64,000 nt of DNA from Pleionea sp. CnH1-48 (lineage in GTDB: Bacteria > Pseudomonadota > Gammaproteobacteria > Enterobacterales > Kangiellaceae), in NCBI RefSeq assembly GCF_024124665.1, contig NZ_JAMXSB010000001.1, positions 434,001 to 498,000 on the forward strand, in the 5' to 3' direction. The stretch's first letter is position 1; every line of letters starts with the position of its first letter. A program made the translations under genes and the position numbers. Of this stretch, positions 47,338-56,782 are shown in pieces. The notes below the pieces were generated by a model, which was given only the letters and a program-made list of their open reading frames with translations, was not told where the DNA came from and searched no databases.

Positions 47338-48186
47338 ATGACTTTAAAACTGGTTCTCCCTAAAGGCCGCATTAGCAAAAAGGTGCTCGCTTTGCTCAAT
47401 GATGTGGGTATACAACTGATCGGCGACGAGCGTAACTACCGCCCTGTCGTAAAAGGCTTTGACTTGGAAGTCAAGCTACTGAAAAGCCAAAATATTCCAT
47501 CTCTGGTTGAATTAGGCCAACATGATATTGGCTTCGCAGGCCTCGACTGGATTCAAGAACGCCGTAGTGAAGTTGAAATTTTGCGCAACCTGGGATTCGA
47601 TCCTGTCAAAATCGTCGCCTGTATCCCTGAAGATTGGGATTGGGAGGAAGTGCGACAACGCAAAGTGATAGTCGCATCTGAGTACAAACGGATCGCTGCC
47701 GAGTATCTAGACAGAGAAAGATTCAATTATCAGCTGTTACGTTCTTATGGAGCAACAGAAGTATTCCCGCCAGAAGACGCCGATATGATCATCGACAATA
47801 CGAGCACTGGCACAACCATTCGAGCCAATCGATTAAAAATTGTCGATACCGTCATGGAAAGCTCCACCCAGTTTATTGCCAACAAATCGGTATTAGACGA
47901 TCCAGGTAAACGCCAAACCATCGAAGATCTCAATACTCTGATGCAGGCGGTACTGAATGGTCGCAACCGGGTTTTGCTCGAAATGAATTGCGGTAATGAT
48001 CAAATAGAAACCATCGTCGCTCTGCTACCAGCCATGCGTTCTCCAACCGTTAGCCGCCTCTATAACGAAGAAGGATTTGCGGTGAAAGCCGCTGTAGAAA
48101 AAAGTCTGACTCAGTCACTAATTCCCAAACTATTAGCGGCAGGTGCCAGTGATATCTTAGAAACCCCCATCAGGAAAGCACTATGA
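47338..48186 (+). CDS. hisG: ATP phosphoribosyltransferase, long form
   Basis: This 282-residue enzyme catalyses the first step of histidine synthesis (ATP + PRPP to phosphoribosyl-ATP). It starts MTLKLVLPKGRISKKVL and contains the phosphate-binding PEDADMIIDNTSTGTTIR loop. It has a C-terminal ACT-like regulatory domain (from about residue 205: NDQIETIVALLPAMRSPTVS), so it is the long form with its own feedback site and needs no HisZ. It is the first gene after the hisL attenuator and overlaps hisC by 4 nt (ATGA). Confidence 0.96.
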   Translation: MTLKLVLPKGRISKKVLALLNDVGIQLIGDERNYRPVVKGFDLEVKLLKSQNIPSLVELGQHDIGFAGLDWIQERRSEVEILRNLGFDPVKIVACIPEDWDWEEVRQRKVIVASEYKRIAAEYLDRERFNYQLLRSYGATEVFPPEDADMIIDNTSTGTTIRANRLKIVDTVMESSTQFIANKSVLDDPGKRQTIEDLNTLMQAVLNGRNRVLLEMNCGNDQIETIVALLPAMRSPTVSRLYNEEGFAVKAAVEKSLTQSLIPKLLAAGASDILETPIRKAL

Positions 48187-49853
48187 GCCAGTCAACTCAA
48201 ACAAATACGGCGATACCGTTAAAGTTGGACTTTAACGAACGTACCGATGCGCCTGTTAGCTGGCTGAGCTCATTAGAACAGAGCAAAGATTTCTCACGTT
48301 ATCCCGATCGCGCTCCACTGGAGCAAAGCATTGCCAGTTTCTATGGTCTTACTAGCGAGCAAGTATTCTGTAGTAATGGTGGCGATGAGGCTATCAACTT
48401 GTTGATGCGCATTATTCGCGAAACCTCGCGACTTATCTTGCCGCTTCCTGCGTTTTCTCAATACACCTGGGGTATCAGTAGCTGGAATATCGACACTCAA
48501 CTAATAGCTCCCCGCTCTGACTTAAGTATTGATGATATTGCGATTAAAAGTGCTTTGGAACAAACTCCAAATGCCGTTCTTATATTAACGCGTCCAAATA
48601 ATCCAACGGGAGAATTTATCAGTGCGAGTCAACTACAAACCTATCTAGAGCTAGCGCAAGAAAATAACTCTTTGATCTTTCTCGACGAAGCTTACATAGA
48701 GTTTAGTGGCGATAACGATAAATCGACTATAGAACTGGTTAACAAGTACGATAACCTTGTTATCTTGCGAACATTATCCAAAGCCTATGGCCTGGCAGGT
48801 ATTCGACTAGGCTATCTAATGGGGCAAGCTAAATGGATCAGTGCATTTAAGCAACGGAGTATTCCTTTTAATATTCCAACACCTTCGATTGCCATCGCTC
48901 AGCAAGCCTTTGAGTCAGAAGCACAACAAGATGTTCGCAACTATGTTAAACGCATCATAGAAAATAGAAAGCAACTTTGCGACTGGTTAGATGACAATCA
49001 GGTTCCATACCTTGATTCCTCTGCAAACTTTATTACTCTGAGACTGCCTCCCAAACAGGCCCTCGCTGTAACATCCTTTGCTAAGCGACAAAATATCAGC
49101 CTGCGTTCATTTCGAGAAACCTATCTGTCCGGGTGTTTAAGAATCACCATTCCAGCCAGCTTAGACAGACTGATAACGGTTTTAACTCAAGCTCTAAACC
49201 CTTCTCTAATTTGTTGTGACATGGATGGAGTTTTGATCGATACTCAAGAAAGTTACGACGCATCGATAAAAGCCACCGTAACCGAAATCACTAAAAAAAC
49301 GGTTGACGATGAAGCGATACGCTCATTACGCAGCCAAGGTGGTTTCAACAATGACTGGGTACTGGCACAAGCGTTAGTTAAGCAAAATGGTAGCAACGCA
49401 TCTTTGGAAAAAGTAACCGAAATATTCCAGTCTTTTTATAAAGGAAAAGACTCAGACGGCTTTTGCCTATCAGAGAAACCTCTTATTTCAACATCATTGA
49501 CACAAAGGTTCTGTAAAGAAAATTCATTCACTTTCTCTGTTGTTACGGGTCGACCTAGAGATGAGGCGGAGCAAGGACTTACCTTGATTAATATGCCTTG
49601 TGTACCTCTCATTAGCACTGATGACGTTGAGCAATGCAAACCATCCCCCGAGGGAATAAAAAAACTCCAACAACAATATGGCACGACGCAAAGCTGGATG
49701 ATTGGTGATACACCGGATGATATTCAGGCAGCCTTGAACTCCAATAGCTTAGCCATTGGCATCAATCGCAACAACACTAAAGCCTTGTATTCAGCGGGAG
49801 CAGACATTGTACTGGACTCTATCAATGAACTGGAGGATTGGCTATGTCAGTAA
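48183..49853 (+). CDS. hisC: HisC-HAD fusion: histidinol-phosphate aminotransferase plus putative phosphatase
   Basis: This 556-residue protein consists of two enzymes. Residues 1 to about 340 are a PLP aminotransferase with ILTRPNNPTG, FLDEAYIEF and LSKAYGLAG (PLP lysine K200), clearly HisC. Residues 341-556 are a HAD phosphatase with CCDMDGVL (nucleophile D346, acid D348), VVTGRP (motif II), CKPSPEG (motif III Lys) and IGDTPDD (motif IV). The following hisB lacks the phosphatase part that enteric HisB has. The fused HAD domain is therefore the best candidate for histidinol-phosphate phosphatase, making consecutive steps on one chain. It overlaps hisG and hisB. Confidence 0.92.
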   Translation: MSQSTQTNTAIPLKLDFNERTDAPVSWLSSLEQSKDFSRYPDRAPLEQSIASFYGLTSEQVFCSNGGDEAINLLMRIIRETSRLILPLPAFSQYTWGISSWNIDTQLIAPRSDLSIDDIAIKSALEQTPNAVLILTRPNNPTGEFISASQLQTYLELAQENNSLIFLDEAYIEFSGDNDKSTIELVNKYDNLVILRTLSKAYGLAGIRLGYLMGQAKWISAFKQRSIPFNIPTPSIAIAQQAFESEAQQDVRNYVKRIIENRKQLCDWLDDNQVPYLDSSANFITLRLPPKQALAVTSFAKRQNISLRSFRETYLSGCLRITIPASLDRLITVLTQALNPSLICCDMDGVLIDTQESYDASIKATVTEITKKTVDDEAIRSLRSQGGFNNDWVLAQALVKQNGSNASLEKVTEIFQSFYKGKDSDGFCLSEKPLISTSLTQRFCKENSFTFSVVTGRPRDEAEQGLTLINMPCVPLISTDDVEQCKPSPEGIKKLQQQYGTTQSWMIGDTPDDIQAALNSNSLAIGINRNNTKALYSAGADIVLDSINELEDWLCQ

Positions 49854-50416
49854 CCATTGAACGCGCAACCAAAGAAACCAACATTCGATTAACACTGAAT
49901 ATTGCAGGTAGTCAAAAAGTTAACAGTCAATCCGGTATTGGTTTTTTAGATCACATGCTGGATCAACTTGCTACACATGCCCGCTGGGATATGGATATTC
50001 AGGTAGAGGGCGATCTACACGTTGATGATCACCACACAGTAGAAGACATTGCCATCTGTTTAGGTCAGGCGCTCCAGCAAAGTTGGCGAAACCTGACTTC
50101 ATTTAAACGTTATGGCCAGCGTTTGCTACCAATGGACGAAGCTCTCATTTTATGCGCCGTCGATGTCTCTGGTCGTCCTTGGTATGTGGGCGAGCTAGAC
50201 TTCACCCGCGAAAACATTGGTGGTGTGAGTAGCGAAATGTTTGAACACTTTTTTCAGACACTTGCGACACACGCAGGTATTACTTTGCATATCAAGCCCA
50301 TGTACTTCCGTAACAATCATCATTTGATTGAGGGATGTTTCAAAGCACTGGCTTATGCGCTACGCGAAGCACTCACCGAAGACTCGGGTAGTTCAACGAC
50401 CAAAGGACAGCTTTAA
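49844..50416 (+). CDS. hisB: imidazoleglycerol-phosphate dehydratase, single-domain
   Basis: The start is ATG 49844, overlapping the hisC stop by 10 nt. The 190-residue enzyme dehydrates imidazoleglycerol phosphate to imidazole-acetol phosphate. It has the two metal-binding HH motifs (DDHHTVEDIAI and YFRNNHHLIEGCFKALA) and GIGFLDHMLDQLATHA. It lacks the N-terminal HAD domain of E. coli HisB, in keeping with the phosphatase being fused to HisC here. Confidence 0.96.
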   Translation: MSVTIERATKETNIRLTLNIAGSQKVNSQSGIGFLDHMLDQLATHARWDMDIQVEGDLHVDDHHTVEDIAICLGQALQQSWRNLTSFKRYGQRLLPMDEALILCAVDVSGRPWYVGELDFTRENIGGVSSEMFEHFFQTLATHAGITLHIKPMYFRNNHHLIEGCFKALAYALREALTEDSGSSTTKGQL

Positions 50417-50434
50417 AAGAGTAAGAAAGTAACC

Positions 50435-51025
50435 ATGACAAAGTTTATTACCATCCTTAACACAGAGGCAGGAAACTTGTTCAGCCTCTCTGCGGCTTTA
50501 AAAGCAATTGGCTTTGATGTCGTGATAGCCAATACCCCCAGTGAAGTTAAAGGCAGCCAACTTGTCATTCCTGGGCAAGGTCGTTTTGGGACTGTGATGC
50601 AAACGCTAGAAAGTAATAACTGGCTGCCCTTTTTAGATCAATGGCGTAAGGAGCAAAAACAAGTTGTCGGCATCTGTGTGGGAATGCAAATACTCTTCGA
50701 AGACAGTGCCGAAGATAACAATACTAAAGGGTTAGGCTGGTTTAAAGGTCGTGCTGAGAAACTCAATTTTCCAAAACAGCCAATGGTAGGATGGGCCAAT
50801 ATTTCCAGCTCAAGATTACCGGAAGGCGCTGCTTATTTTGTGAATAGCTACGCCATAAGAGACGCATCGCAATGTATCGCTCGAACACACTACGGCGAAA
50901 GCTTTTGTGCCGCCGTCAACGACAAAACGATTACTGGACTTCAGTTTCATCCCGAAAAATCAGGACAGTACGGAAGGCAGCTTCTCAAAACCCTCCTTAT
51001 AACCAATTTCAAGGAAAACTCATGA
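50435..51025 (+). CDS. hisH: imidazole glycerol phosphate synthase, glutaminase subunit
   Basis: A 196-residue class I glutamine amidotransferase with oxyanion region PGQGRFG, nucleophile GICVGMQ and the late FHPEKS (His-Glu). It supplies ammonia to HisF. It ends in an ATGA overlap with hisF, so the two subunits are made together. Confidence 0.95.
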   Translation: MTKFITILNTEAGNLFSLSAALKAIGFDVVIANTPSEVKGSQLVIPGQGRFGTVMQTLESNNWLPFLDQWRKEQKQVVGICVGMQILFEDSAEDNNTKGLGWFKGRAEKLNFPKQPMVGWANISSSRLPEGAAYFVNSYAIRDASQCIARTHYGESFCAAVNDKTITGLQFHPEKSGQYGRQLLKTLLITNFKENS

Positions 51026-51780
51026 GCAGTGAACTTATGTCGCGCATTATTCCTTGCCTGGACGTCGATAATGGCCGAGTTGTCAAAGGCACTCAATTTG
51101 TTGAACTTAGAGACATGGGAGATCCCGTTGAGCTGGCCATTGAATATGAACAGCAAGGCGCTGACGAATTGGTTTTCTTAGACATTTCTGCCAGCCACGA
51201 AAAACGTCCTACGGCACTAAAAACAGTAACGCGCATTGCTGAGCATCTATCTATTCCCTTTACTGTGGGTGGAGGACTAAAAAAGCTGGAGGATGTTAAG
51301 TCATTCCTAGATGCCGGAGCCGATAAAGTTGCATTAAATACCACCGCTATTTATAGCCCAGAAATCATTGACCAAGTTGCACATGCTTACGGAAGCCAAT
51401 GCATTGTTGTTGCGATAGATATAAAACAGGAGCAACAGCAAAGAGCAATTTATAGCCATGGTGGTCGAACCAAAACGGATAAAGAGTTTACTCAATGGTC
51501 TCACGAAGTTGCCGAACGCGGCGCGGGAGAAATTCTGCTCACGGCCATGCATAAAGATGGCACTGGCAGTGGCTTTGACTGTGATTTGATAGATGAAATA
51601 AGCGCTTTGAATATTCAAGTTATCGCTTCTGGTGGTGCAAAGTCAGAACAAGATTTTTTAACCGCATTTAATGCTGGCTATGACGCTTGCTTGGCGGCAG
51701 GTATGTTTCATAGTGGCGACTACAAAATTCAAGAGATTAAGAGTTACTTAAAAAGCCAGGGCGTTAACGTTCGCATCTGA
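51022..51780 (+). CDS. hisF: imidazole glycerol phosphate synthase, cyclase subunit
   Basis: The start at ATG 51022 overlaps hisH by 4 nt, giving 252 residues. It is a (beta/alpha)8 barrel with IIPCLDVDNGRVVKGTQF (catalytic Asp), FTVGGGLKKLEDV, VVAIDIK and TGSGFDCDLIDEI. The second catalytic Asp is in the region GTGSGFD. It cyclises PRFAR with ammonia from HisH to imidazoleglycerol phosphate and AICAR. Confidence 0.96.
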   Translation: MSSELMSRIIPCLDVDNGRVVKGTQFVELRDMGDPVELAIEYEQQGADELVFLDISASHEKRPTALKTVTRIAEHLSIPFTVGGGLKKLEDVKSFLDAGADKVALNTTAIYSPEIIDQVAHAYGSQCIVVAIDIKQEQQQRAIYSHGGRTKTDKEFTQWSHEVAERGAGEILLTAMHKDGTGSGFDCDLIDEISALNIQVIASGGAKSEQDFLTAFNAGYDACLAAGMFHSGDYKIQEIKSYLKSQGVNVRI

Positions 51781-51808
51781 CTATATAAACATTTTTGAGG
51801 ATATTTTC

Positions 51809-53044
51809 ATGTTAATTCCATCAATCGATCTTATGGATGGCAAAGCAGTACAGTTACAGCAAGGTGAAAAGAAGCTGATCGAAAGAGAGGATGTTTTCGG
51901 GTTACTAGAATCCTTCTCTTTATTTGGCGAAGTTGCCATTATTGATCTCGATGCTGCTCTCGGTAAAGGCTCTAATCAGGATCTGATTATTGAACTGCTT
52001 AAACGCCGTCCCTGTCGTGTCGGAGGCGGCATTCGCGACCTGGAAACAGCCCAAACCTATATAAAAGCCGGCGCTACAAAAATTATTATAGGAACTAAAT
52101 GCCAGGAACCATGGGTGAAAAAGCTTCCTAAGGAAGCCCTGATTTTCGCTATTGATGCTCGTGGAGATTATTGGTCAACGCAAGGTTGGCAAAAAACAGA
52201 ATCAAAGAAAGTTATCGAGCTGCTACCCGAGTTAGCGCCAAATGCTTCGGAGTTTCTTTATACCCAGGTGGAAAAAGAAGGTATGCTCCAAGGCTTAGAT
52301 AGAGAACGCTCTGCAGAGATCATTAAGAGTTCCAGCATCCCCGTTACTCTAGCTGGAGGCATTACGACACTGGATGATATCGAGTGGTTAAATCAACAAG
52401 GTGCCAATGGTCAAATTGGCATGTCTATTTATTCAGGTAAACTTGAGCTAAAAGACTGCTTTATGGCTCAGGTAGACTTTAACAAAATGTCTCTTATTCC
52501 CACCGTTGTACAAGATATTGAAACGGGTAAAGTATTGATGATGGCCTACTCTAATCGAGACTCTTTGACTCAGGCTCTCATTCGACGACGTGGAGTTTAC
52601 TATAGCCGCAGTCGACAAAACTTATGGGAAAAAGGCGCAACCAGCGGAAACGAACAGCAACTAATTAAAGTGGATATCGACTGCGATGGCGATACTCTAT
52701 TATTTCTGGTGAAGCAAAAAAATAACGCTTGTCACTTCGAACGTTACAGTTGCTTTCCGAGCCAGCAACGCCGTTTTTCCTTGCAGCGTCTTGATAAGTT
52801 ATTATCAGAGAGACTTAACAAGCTGCCAGAAAACTCCTATACGACCAAACTTTTTAAGTCCAAAGAGCTGCAGGCAGAAAAGTTAATTGAGGAGACGAAT
52901 GAATTGATCGAAGCTCAGTCTTTTGAAGATACTCGATGGGAAGCTGCTGATCTTTTGTTCTTTGCACTGGTTAATGCCAAGGCCAAAGGAGTAAGCCTTG
53001 GTGATATAGAAAACGAATTAAGGAGTCGCTTCAATGATCGTTAA
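51809..53044 (+). CDS. hisA: HisA-HisI-HisE triple fusion
   Basis: This 411-residue protein starts behind GAGG. Residues 1 to about 222 form a HisA (ProFAR isomerase) barrel. IPSIDLMDG has the catalytic Asp7, FAIDARG has Asp116, and YTQVEKEGMLQG has Thr152. The barrel is shorter than usual (about 245), and the usual VRLxQGD is VQLQQGE. Residues about 223-325 are HisI (phosphoribosyl-AMP cyclohydrolase), with DCDGD (291-295), C308 and C315 for metal. Residues about 326-411 are HisE (phosphoribosyl-ATP pyrophosphohydrolase: EKLIEETNELIEA; WEAADLLFFALV). HisI-HisE fusion is common, but joining HisA in front is not something I know. The chain would run steps 2, 3 and 4 of the pathway. Confidence 0.9.
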   Translation: MLIPSIDLMDGKAVQLQQGEKKLIEREDVFGLLESFSLFGEVAIIDLDAALGKGSNQDLIIELLKRRPCRVGGGIRDLETAQTYIKAGATKIIIGTKCQEPWVKKLPKEALIFAIDARGDYWSTQGWQKTESKKVIELLPELAPNASEFLYTQVEKEGMLQGLDRERSAEIIKSSSIPVTLAGGITTLDDIEWLNQQGANGQIGMSIYSGKLELKDCFMAQVDFNKMSLIPTVVQDIETGKVLMMAYSNRDSLTQALIRRRGVYYSRSRQNLWEKGATSGNEQQLIKVDIDCDGDTLLFLVKQKNNACHFERYSCFPSQQRRFSLQRLDKLLSERLNKLPENSYTTKLFKSKELQAEKLIEETNELIEAQSFEDTRWEAADLLFFALVNAKAKGVSLGDIENELRSRFNDR

Positions 53045-54236
53045 TACAACGGAGTGGCGACGCCCAAAGACCATTAGTTCCACTACGATAACCGCCAAAG
53101 TCACCCAATTATTATCACAAATAAAAAAGAGTGGTGACAAAAGTATCCGTCAACTCTCGCAAAACTTTGATCAATTTGTGCCAGAGAAAATCGAGCTAAA
53201 GCCATTTTCTGAATACGAACTAGGTGATCAGTTAAAGCAATCAATACAACAAGCAGCACAACGAATTGAACGCTTTGCCCAAGTTCAGAGAGAGAGCCTG
53301 ACGGTACAATCTTTCAAAGATGACTTTGGCGAATATCAACAAGTAATCAATCCCATTAAGTCTGTTGGAGCTTATATCCCCGGCGGCCGCTTTCCACTTA
53401 TTTCCAGCGCCTTGATGACGCTTATTCCGGCAAAAGTGGCAGGCTGCTCCAGAAGAGTCGCTTGTTCACCATCCAGGCATCCAGCCATACTTGCGGCAGC
53501 ATCACTCGCGGGAGCAACAGACTTTTATCATCTTGGTGGTGTGCAAGCCATTGCAGCAATGGCCTATGGTTTCGAATCTTTACAGCCCGTTGATTTAATT
53601 GTTGGCCCAGGTAATGCGTGGGTTAACGAAGCAAAGTCTCAACTACAGTCGCAAGTTAAAATTGATGGTGTTGCTGGTCCTAGCGAGCTCATGGCTTTGT
53701 GTGATGGCTCGCAACCTATTGACTGGCTTGCTCACGATGCATTAGCACAGTCGGAACATGATCCTATGGCACAGTCCATTATTGTGAGTGATGACGACAG
53801 ATGGCTTGAACAGATGGCAACCCAACTAAATGATAATGCAGACTATTCAAGTTTGATTGAGCAGCAACAAATTCAGTTGGTTAAAGCAGACTCTTTGGGC
53901 GCGATGATCGAATTCTCTCAAAACTACGCGCCAGAACATTTAATGCTGTGTCATGGCACCATAGCACCCGAGCAACTGACAAACTATGGCTCGTTGTTTA
54001 TTGGAGCTAATAGTGCAGTAGCATTGGGAGACTACTGTTCTGGCCCCAACCATACCTTACCAACGATGGGGCTGGCCAAACAAACGGGCGGGTTAAGCGT
54101 TCATACTTTTTTGAAGATACAAACAATACAAAAGATCAGTGACTATGGTCGCGTTGCATTATCACAAATAGCCATGCCTCTTGCCGATGCAGAAGGACTG
54201 AAATTTCACTACGAAAGTTTAAAGATAAGAATATAG
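53034..54236 (+). CDS. hisD: histidinol dehydrogenase
   Basis: This 400-residue enzyme oxidises histidinol to histidine with two NAD. Motifs are GAYIPGGRFPLISSALMTLI, VGPGNAWVNEAK, EHDPMAQS and YCSGPNHTLPT. It overlaps the hisAIE stop by 11 nt and is the last gene of the operon, whereas in enterics hisD is second. It is about 30 residues shorter than the usual 430, but all catalytic segments appear present. Confidence 0.95.
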   Translation: MIVNTTEWRRPKTISSTTITAKVTQLLSQIKKSGDKSIRQLSQNFDQFVPEKIELKPFSEYELGDQLKQSIQQAAQRIERFAQVQRESLTVQSFKDDFGEYQQVINPIKSVGAYIPGGRFPLISSALMTLIPAKVAGCSRRVACSPSRHPAILAAASLAGATDFYHLGGVQAIAAMAYGFESLQPVDLIVGPGNAWVNEAKSQLQSQVKIDGVAGPSELMALCDGSQPIDWLAHDALAQSEHDPMAQSIIVSDDDRWLEQMATQLNDNADYSSLIEQQQIQLVKADSLGAMIEFSQNYAPEHLMLCHGTIAPEQLTNYGSLFIGANSAVALGDYCSGPNHTLPTMGLAKQTGGLSVHTFLKIQTIQKISDYGRVALSQIAMPLADAEGLKFHYESLKIRI

Positions 54237-54238
54237 TA

Positions 54239-54260
54239 AAGCTCACCGATTGGTGAGCTT
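54239..54260 (+). terminator. hairpin after hisD
   Basis: AAGCTCACC-GATT-GGTGAGCTT directly follows the hisD stop (9-bp stem). There is no T-run, so it may protect the 3' end rather than terminate. Confidence 0.45.
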
Positions 54261-54413
54261 CGAGGAAAAACTATGCTACGAATATATCCTCAAAGCATTT
54301 CGAGGTGCAGCTAGGCGGCCAGCACCCCTGAGCTTAGCTTTACTAAGTGATTGGGGTGAGTGCGCACACAGCCAACACCGCTGCTTCTTGAAAAGCGACG
54401 GGTATAAATGGGC

Positions 54414-54659
54414 CTAGCACTCGGCGATGGTATCCATGACTTCTTTGATCAGCAGCTGATCCGCATCAGACACCTGATCGTTAACCATGGACTGCTGAAT
54501 ATAGGCAGTCACGTGTTCAAAAGGTGAACAGCTTTCGTCATAAGAACCTTCAGCCAGGGCCACTTGAGGGATAACATACCCTATTGCAAACAGATCATAC
54601 TCCTCGTCTGCTTCCATTTCGCGCAGCATTTTTTCTGCTGCCAGCCAAAAGTTGCTCAT
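54414..54659 (-). CDS. yfcL: YfcL-family protein
   Basis: An 81-residue acidic protein with the features of the YfcL family: EEYDLFAIGYVIPQVALAEG in the middle and ends DADQLLIKEVMDTI. It has no known role. It lies just downstream of trpA on the same strand, with 98 nt between, so it could receive read-through. Confidence 0.78.
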   Translation of the reverse strand: MSNFWLAAEKMLREMEADEEYDLFAIGYVIPQVALAEGSYDESCSPFEHVTAYIQQSMVNDQVSDADQLLIKEVMDTIAEC

Positions 54660-54757
54660 TACTATTCACCTGAAGATTAAACTGGACAATCGGTTAGGGT
54701 CGCCATGATAAAGCAATCTAACCAACTTGCACAGCCTATATTCAGGAATGAGAGCTT

Positions 54758-55558
54758 TTAAGTAGCCTGTTTCATCGCGGCGACAAAATCTCCTAGCTCA
54801 TCCAGCATTTTTGCGGTGTCTTGCAAATTACTCTCTATCACAGCGACTGTCGCAGAACCGCTGATCGCCCCTCTAAAACCAACTTCTTTTGCCGCAGCAA
54901 CATGCTCTGGACGTGAAACGCCAAAACCTAAAACCGGAGGAGCGGCCTGATAGCTGTGCAACTGCTCAATGACTTCTTTCGGTGGCATCTGAGCGGCTTT
55001 ATCAGTTCCAGTTACCCCGGCTCTGCCCAGAACATAGGTGTAGCCTTTACTTTGCTTGGCAACCTTCATCAAAGTATCTTCCGACGCGTGAGGAGGCAAT
55101 ATATGCACGCTTTCTACTTGATGTTTCGCTGCCGCTTGGTCAAACCGAGTCGTTTCTCTCAGTGGCACATCAGCAATCAATACTGAATCAATACCAATAC
55201 TTTGACATTGTTGATAAAAACTATCGAGGCCTTTGACATACACCAGATTGGCATACAGTAATAATCCAATCGCCACGTCTGGATAGGCTGCACGAACTTT
55301 TTCTAATAGCGCCATGGCTCTTGTTGGTGTTGTCCCTGATTCCAGCGCTCGAATCGCTGAATTCTGTATCACCGGACCATCTGCGACGGGATCAGAGAAT
55401 GGAATACCTAACTCAAGTGCATCAGCTCCCGCATCAATCAAAGCACTGATAATCCGAAATGATGCCTCCAGATCGGGATCACCAATCATGACAAATGGAA
55501 TAAATGCAATGCGTTGTTGTTGCTCACATCGCTCAAACATAGATTGATAACGACTCAT
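54758..55558 (-). CDS. trpA: tryptophan synthase alpha chain
   Basis: A 266-residue barrel enzyme that splits indole-3-glycerol phosphate to indole, passed to TrpB. The catalytic Glu and Asp lie in ELGIPFSDPVADGP, and PVLGFGVSRPEHV binds the phosphate. It follows trpB with no gap, so the two subunits are made together. It is the last gene of the trp operon. Confidence 0.96.
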   Translation of the reverse strand: MSRYQSMFERCEQQQRIAFIPFVMIGDPDLEASFRIISALIDAGADALELGIPFSDPVADGPVIQNSAIRALESGTTPTRAMALLEKVRAAYPDVAIGLLLYANLVYVKGLDSFYQQCQSIGIDSVLIADVPLRETTRFDQAAAKHQVESVHILPPHASEDTLMKVAKQSKGYTYVLGRAGVTGTDKAAQMPPKEVIEQLHSYQAAPPVLGFGVSRPEHVAAAKEVGFRGAISGSATVAVIESNLQDTAKMLDELGDFVAAMKQAT

Positions 55559-56779
55559 CTAATTTTCTCCTTTGTCTGAGCTGTCAGTAGAAGCATCAAG
55601 TTGGCGTACATATTCGAGATCTTTATCACCTCTTCCAGAAAGGTTCACTAAAATATGAGTTTCTGGCCCGTTGTTTTTTGCAAGCTTTAACGCATAGGCT
55701 AAAGCATGTGAAGATTCCAAAGCAGGAATAATGCCTTCATTACGCGATAAACTTTGAAATGCTGCAAGCGCTTCTTTATCCGTCGCTGTTTCATATTCGG
55801 CCCGTCCTATTTGTTGCAAGTGTACATGTTGTGGACCAATCGCAGGATAATCTAGTCCCGCAGAGACGGAGTAAGACTCTTCGATCTGACCATCATCATC
55901 TTGCATAATTTTTGTGTGGGAGCCATGAATAATACCTAACTTACCACGATTCAAGGTAGCTCCGTGCTGGTCGGTATCCAATCCTTTTCCAGCAGGCTCA
56001 ACACCAATGAGTCGAACTTCTTGGTCATTCAAAAAGTCTGTAAATAATCCAATCGCATTGGAGCCGCCACCCACACAGGCAATGGCATAGTCAGGTAGCT
56101 TTCCGGTTTGTTCCAGCATTTGCTGTCGAGCTTCTTGACCAATCACTCGTTGAAACTCTCTAACAATGGTAGGAAAAGGATGCGGACCTGCGGCAGTCCC
56201 CAGTAAGTAATGGGTATCTTCATACGTTGCCGCCCAATCACGGAGCGCTTCATTAATAGCATCTTTTAAAGTACCGCTGCCATTATCAACAGGAATAACT
56301 TTGGCACCCATCAACTCCATTCGATACACATTGGGCTGTTGTCGTTGGCAATCTTTGGCTCCCATATAAACCACGCAAGGAAGATCAACCAAAGCACAGG
56401 CCAGAGCCGTTGCAACACCATGCTGTCCGGCACCGGTTTCGGCAATAATGCGTTTTTTTCCCATTCGCTTTGCTAACAATACCTGACCTAACACTTGGTT
56501 GGTTTTATGAGCGCCACCGTGTAACAAGTCTTCACGTTTTAAGAAGATCCGCCCCTGCTCAGAAGTGGTCAAATTACGACACTCATAAAGTGGTGTTGGA
56601 CGACCAGCGTAGTTATTTAGAAGATCGTTAAGCTCCTCAATAAAGTCAGGGTCTTCAATAGCTTCAATAAACGCGGTTTCTAGTTGTTCTAAAGCAGGCA
56701 CCAAAATTTCCGGAACAAACATGCCGCCATACTCACCGAAATAGGCATCGGTCAATGAAGAACTAAATTCTTGTGTCAT
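55559..56779 (-). CDS. trpB: tryptophan synthase beta chain
   Basis: This 406-residue PLP enzyme joins indole and serine. The PLP lysine is in [15 protein letters not shown], and the phosphate loop is [10 protein letters not shown]. The conserved [12 protein letters not shown] and the late SGRGDKD segment are present. It starts 3 nt after trpCF and abuts trpA. Confidence 0.97.
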   Translation of the reverse strand: MTQEFSSSLTDAYFGEYGGMFVPEILVPALEQLETAFIEAIEDPDFIEELNDLLNNYAGRPTPLYECRNLTTSEQGRIFLKREDLLHGGAHKTNQVLGQVLLAKRMGKKRIIAETGAGQHGVATALACALVDLPCVVYMGAKDCQRQQPNVYRMELMGAKVIPVDNGSGTLKDAINEALRDWAATYEDTHYLLGTAAGPHPFPTIVREFQRVIGQEARQQMLEQTGKLPDYAIACVGGGSNAIGLFTDFLNDQEVRLIGVEPAGKGLDTDQHGATLNRGKLGIIHGSHTKIMQDDDGQIEESYSVSAGLDYPAIGPQHVHLQQIGRAEYETATDKEALAAFQSLSRNEGIIPALESSHALAYALKLAKNNGPETHILVNLSGRGDKDLEYVRQLDASTDSSDKGEN

Positions 56780-56782
56780 GCT

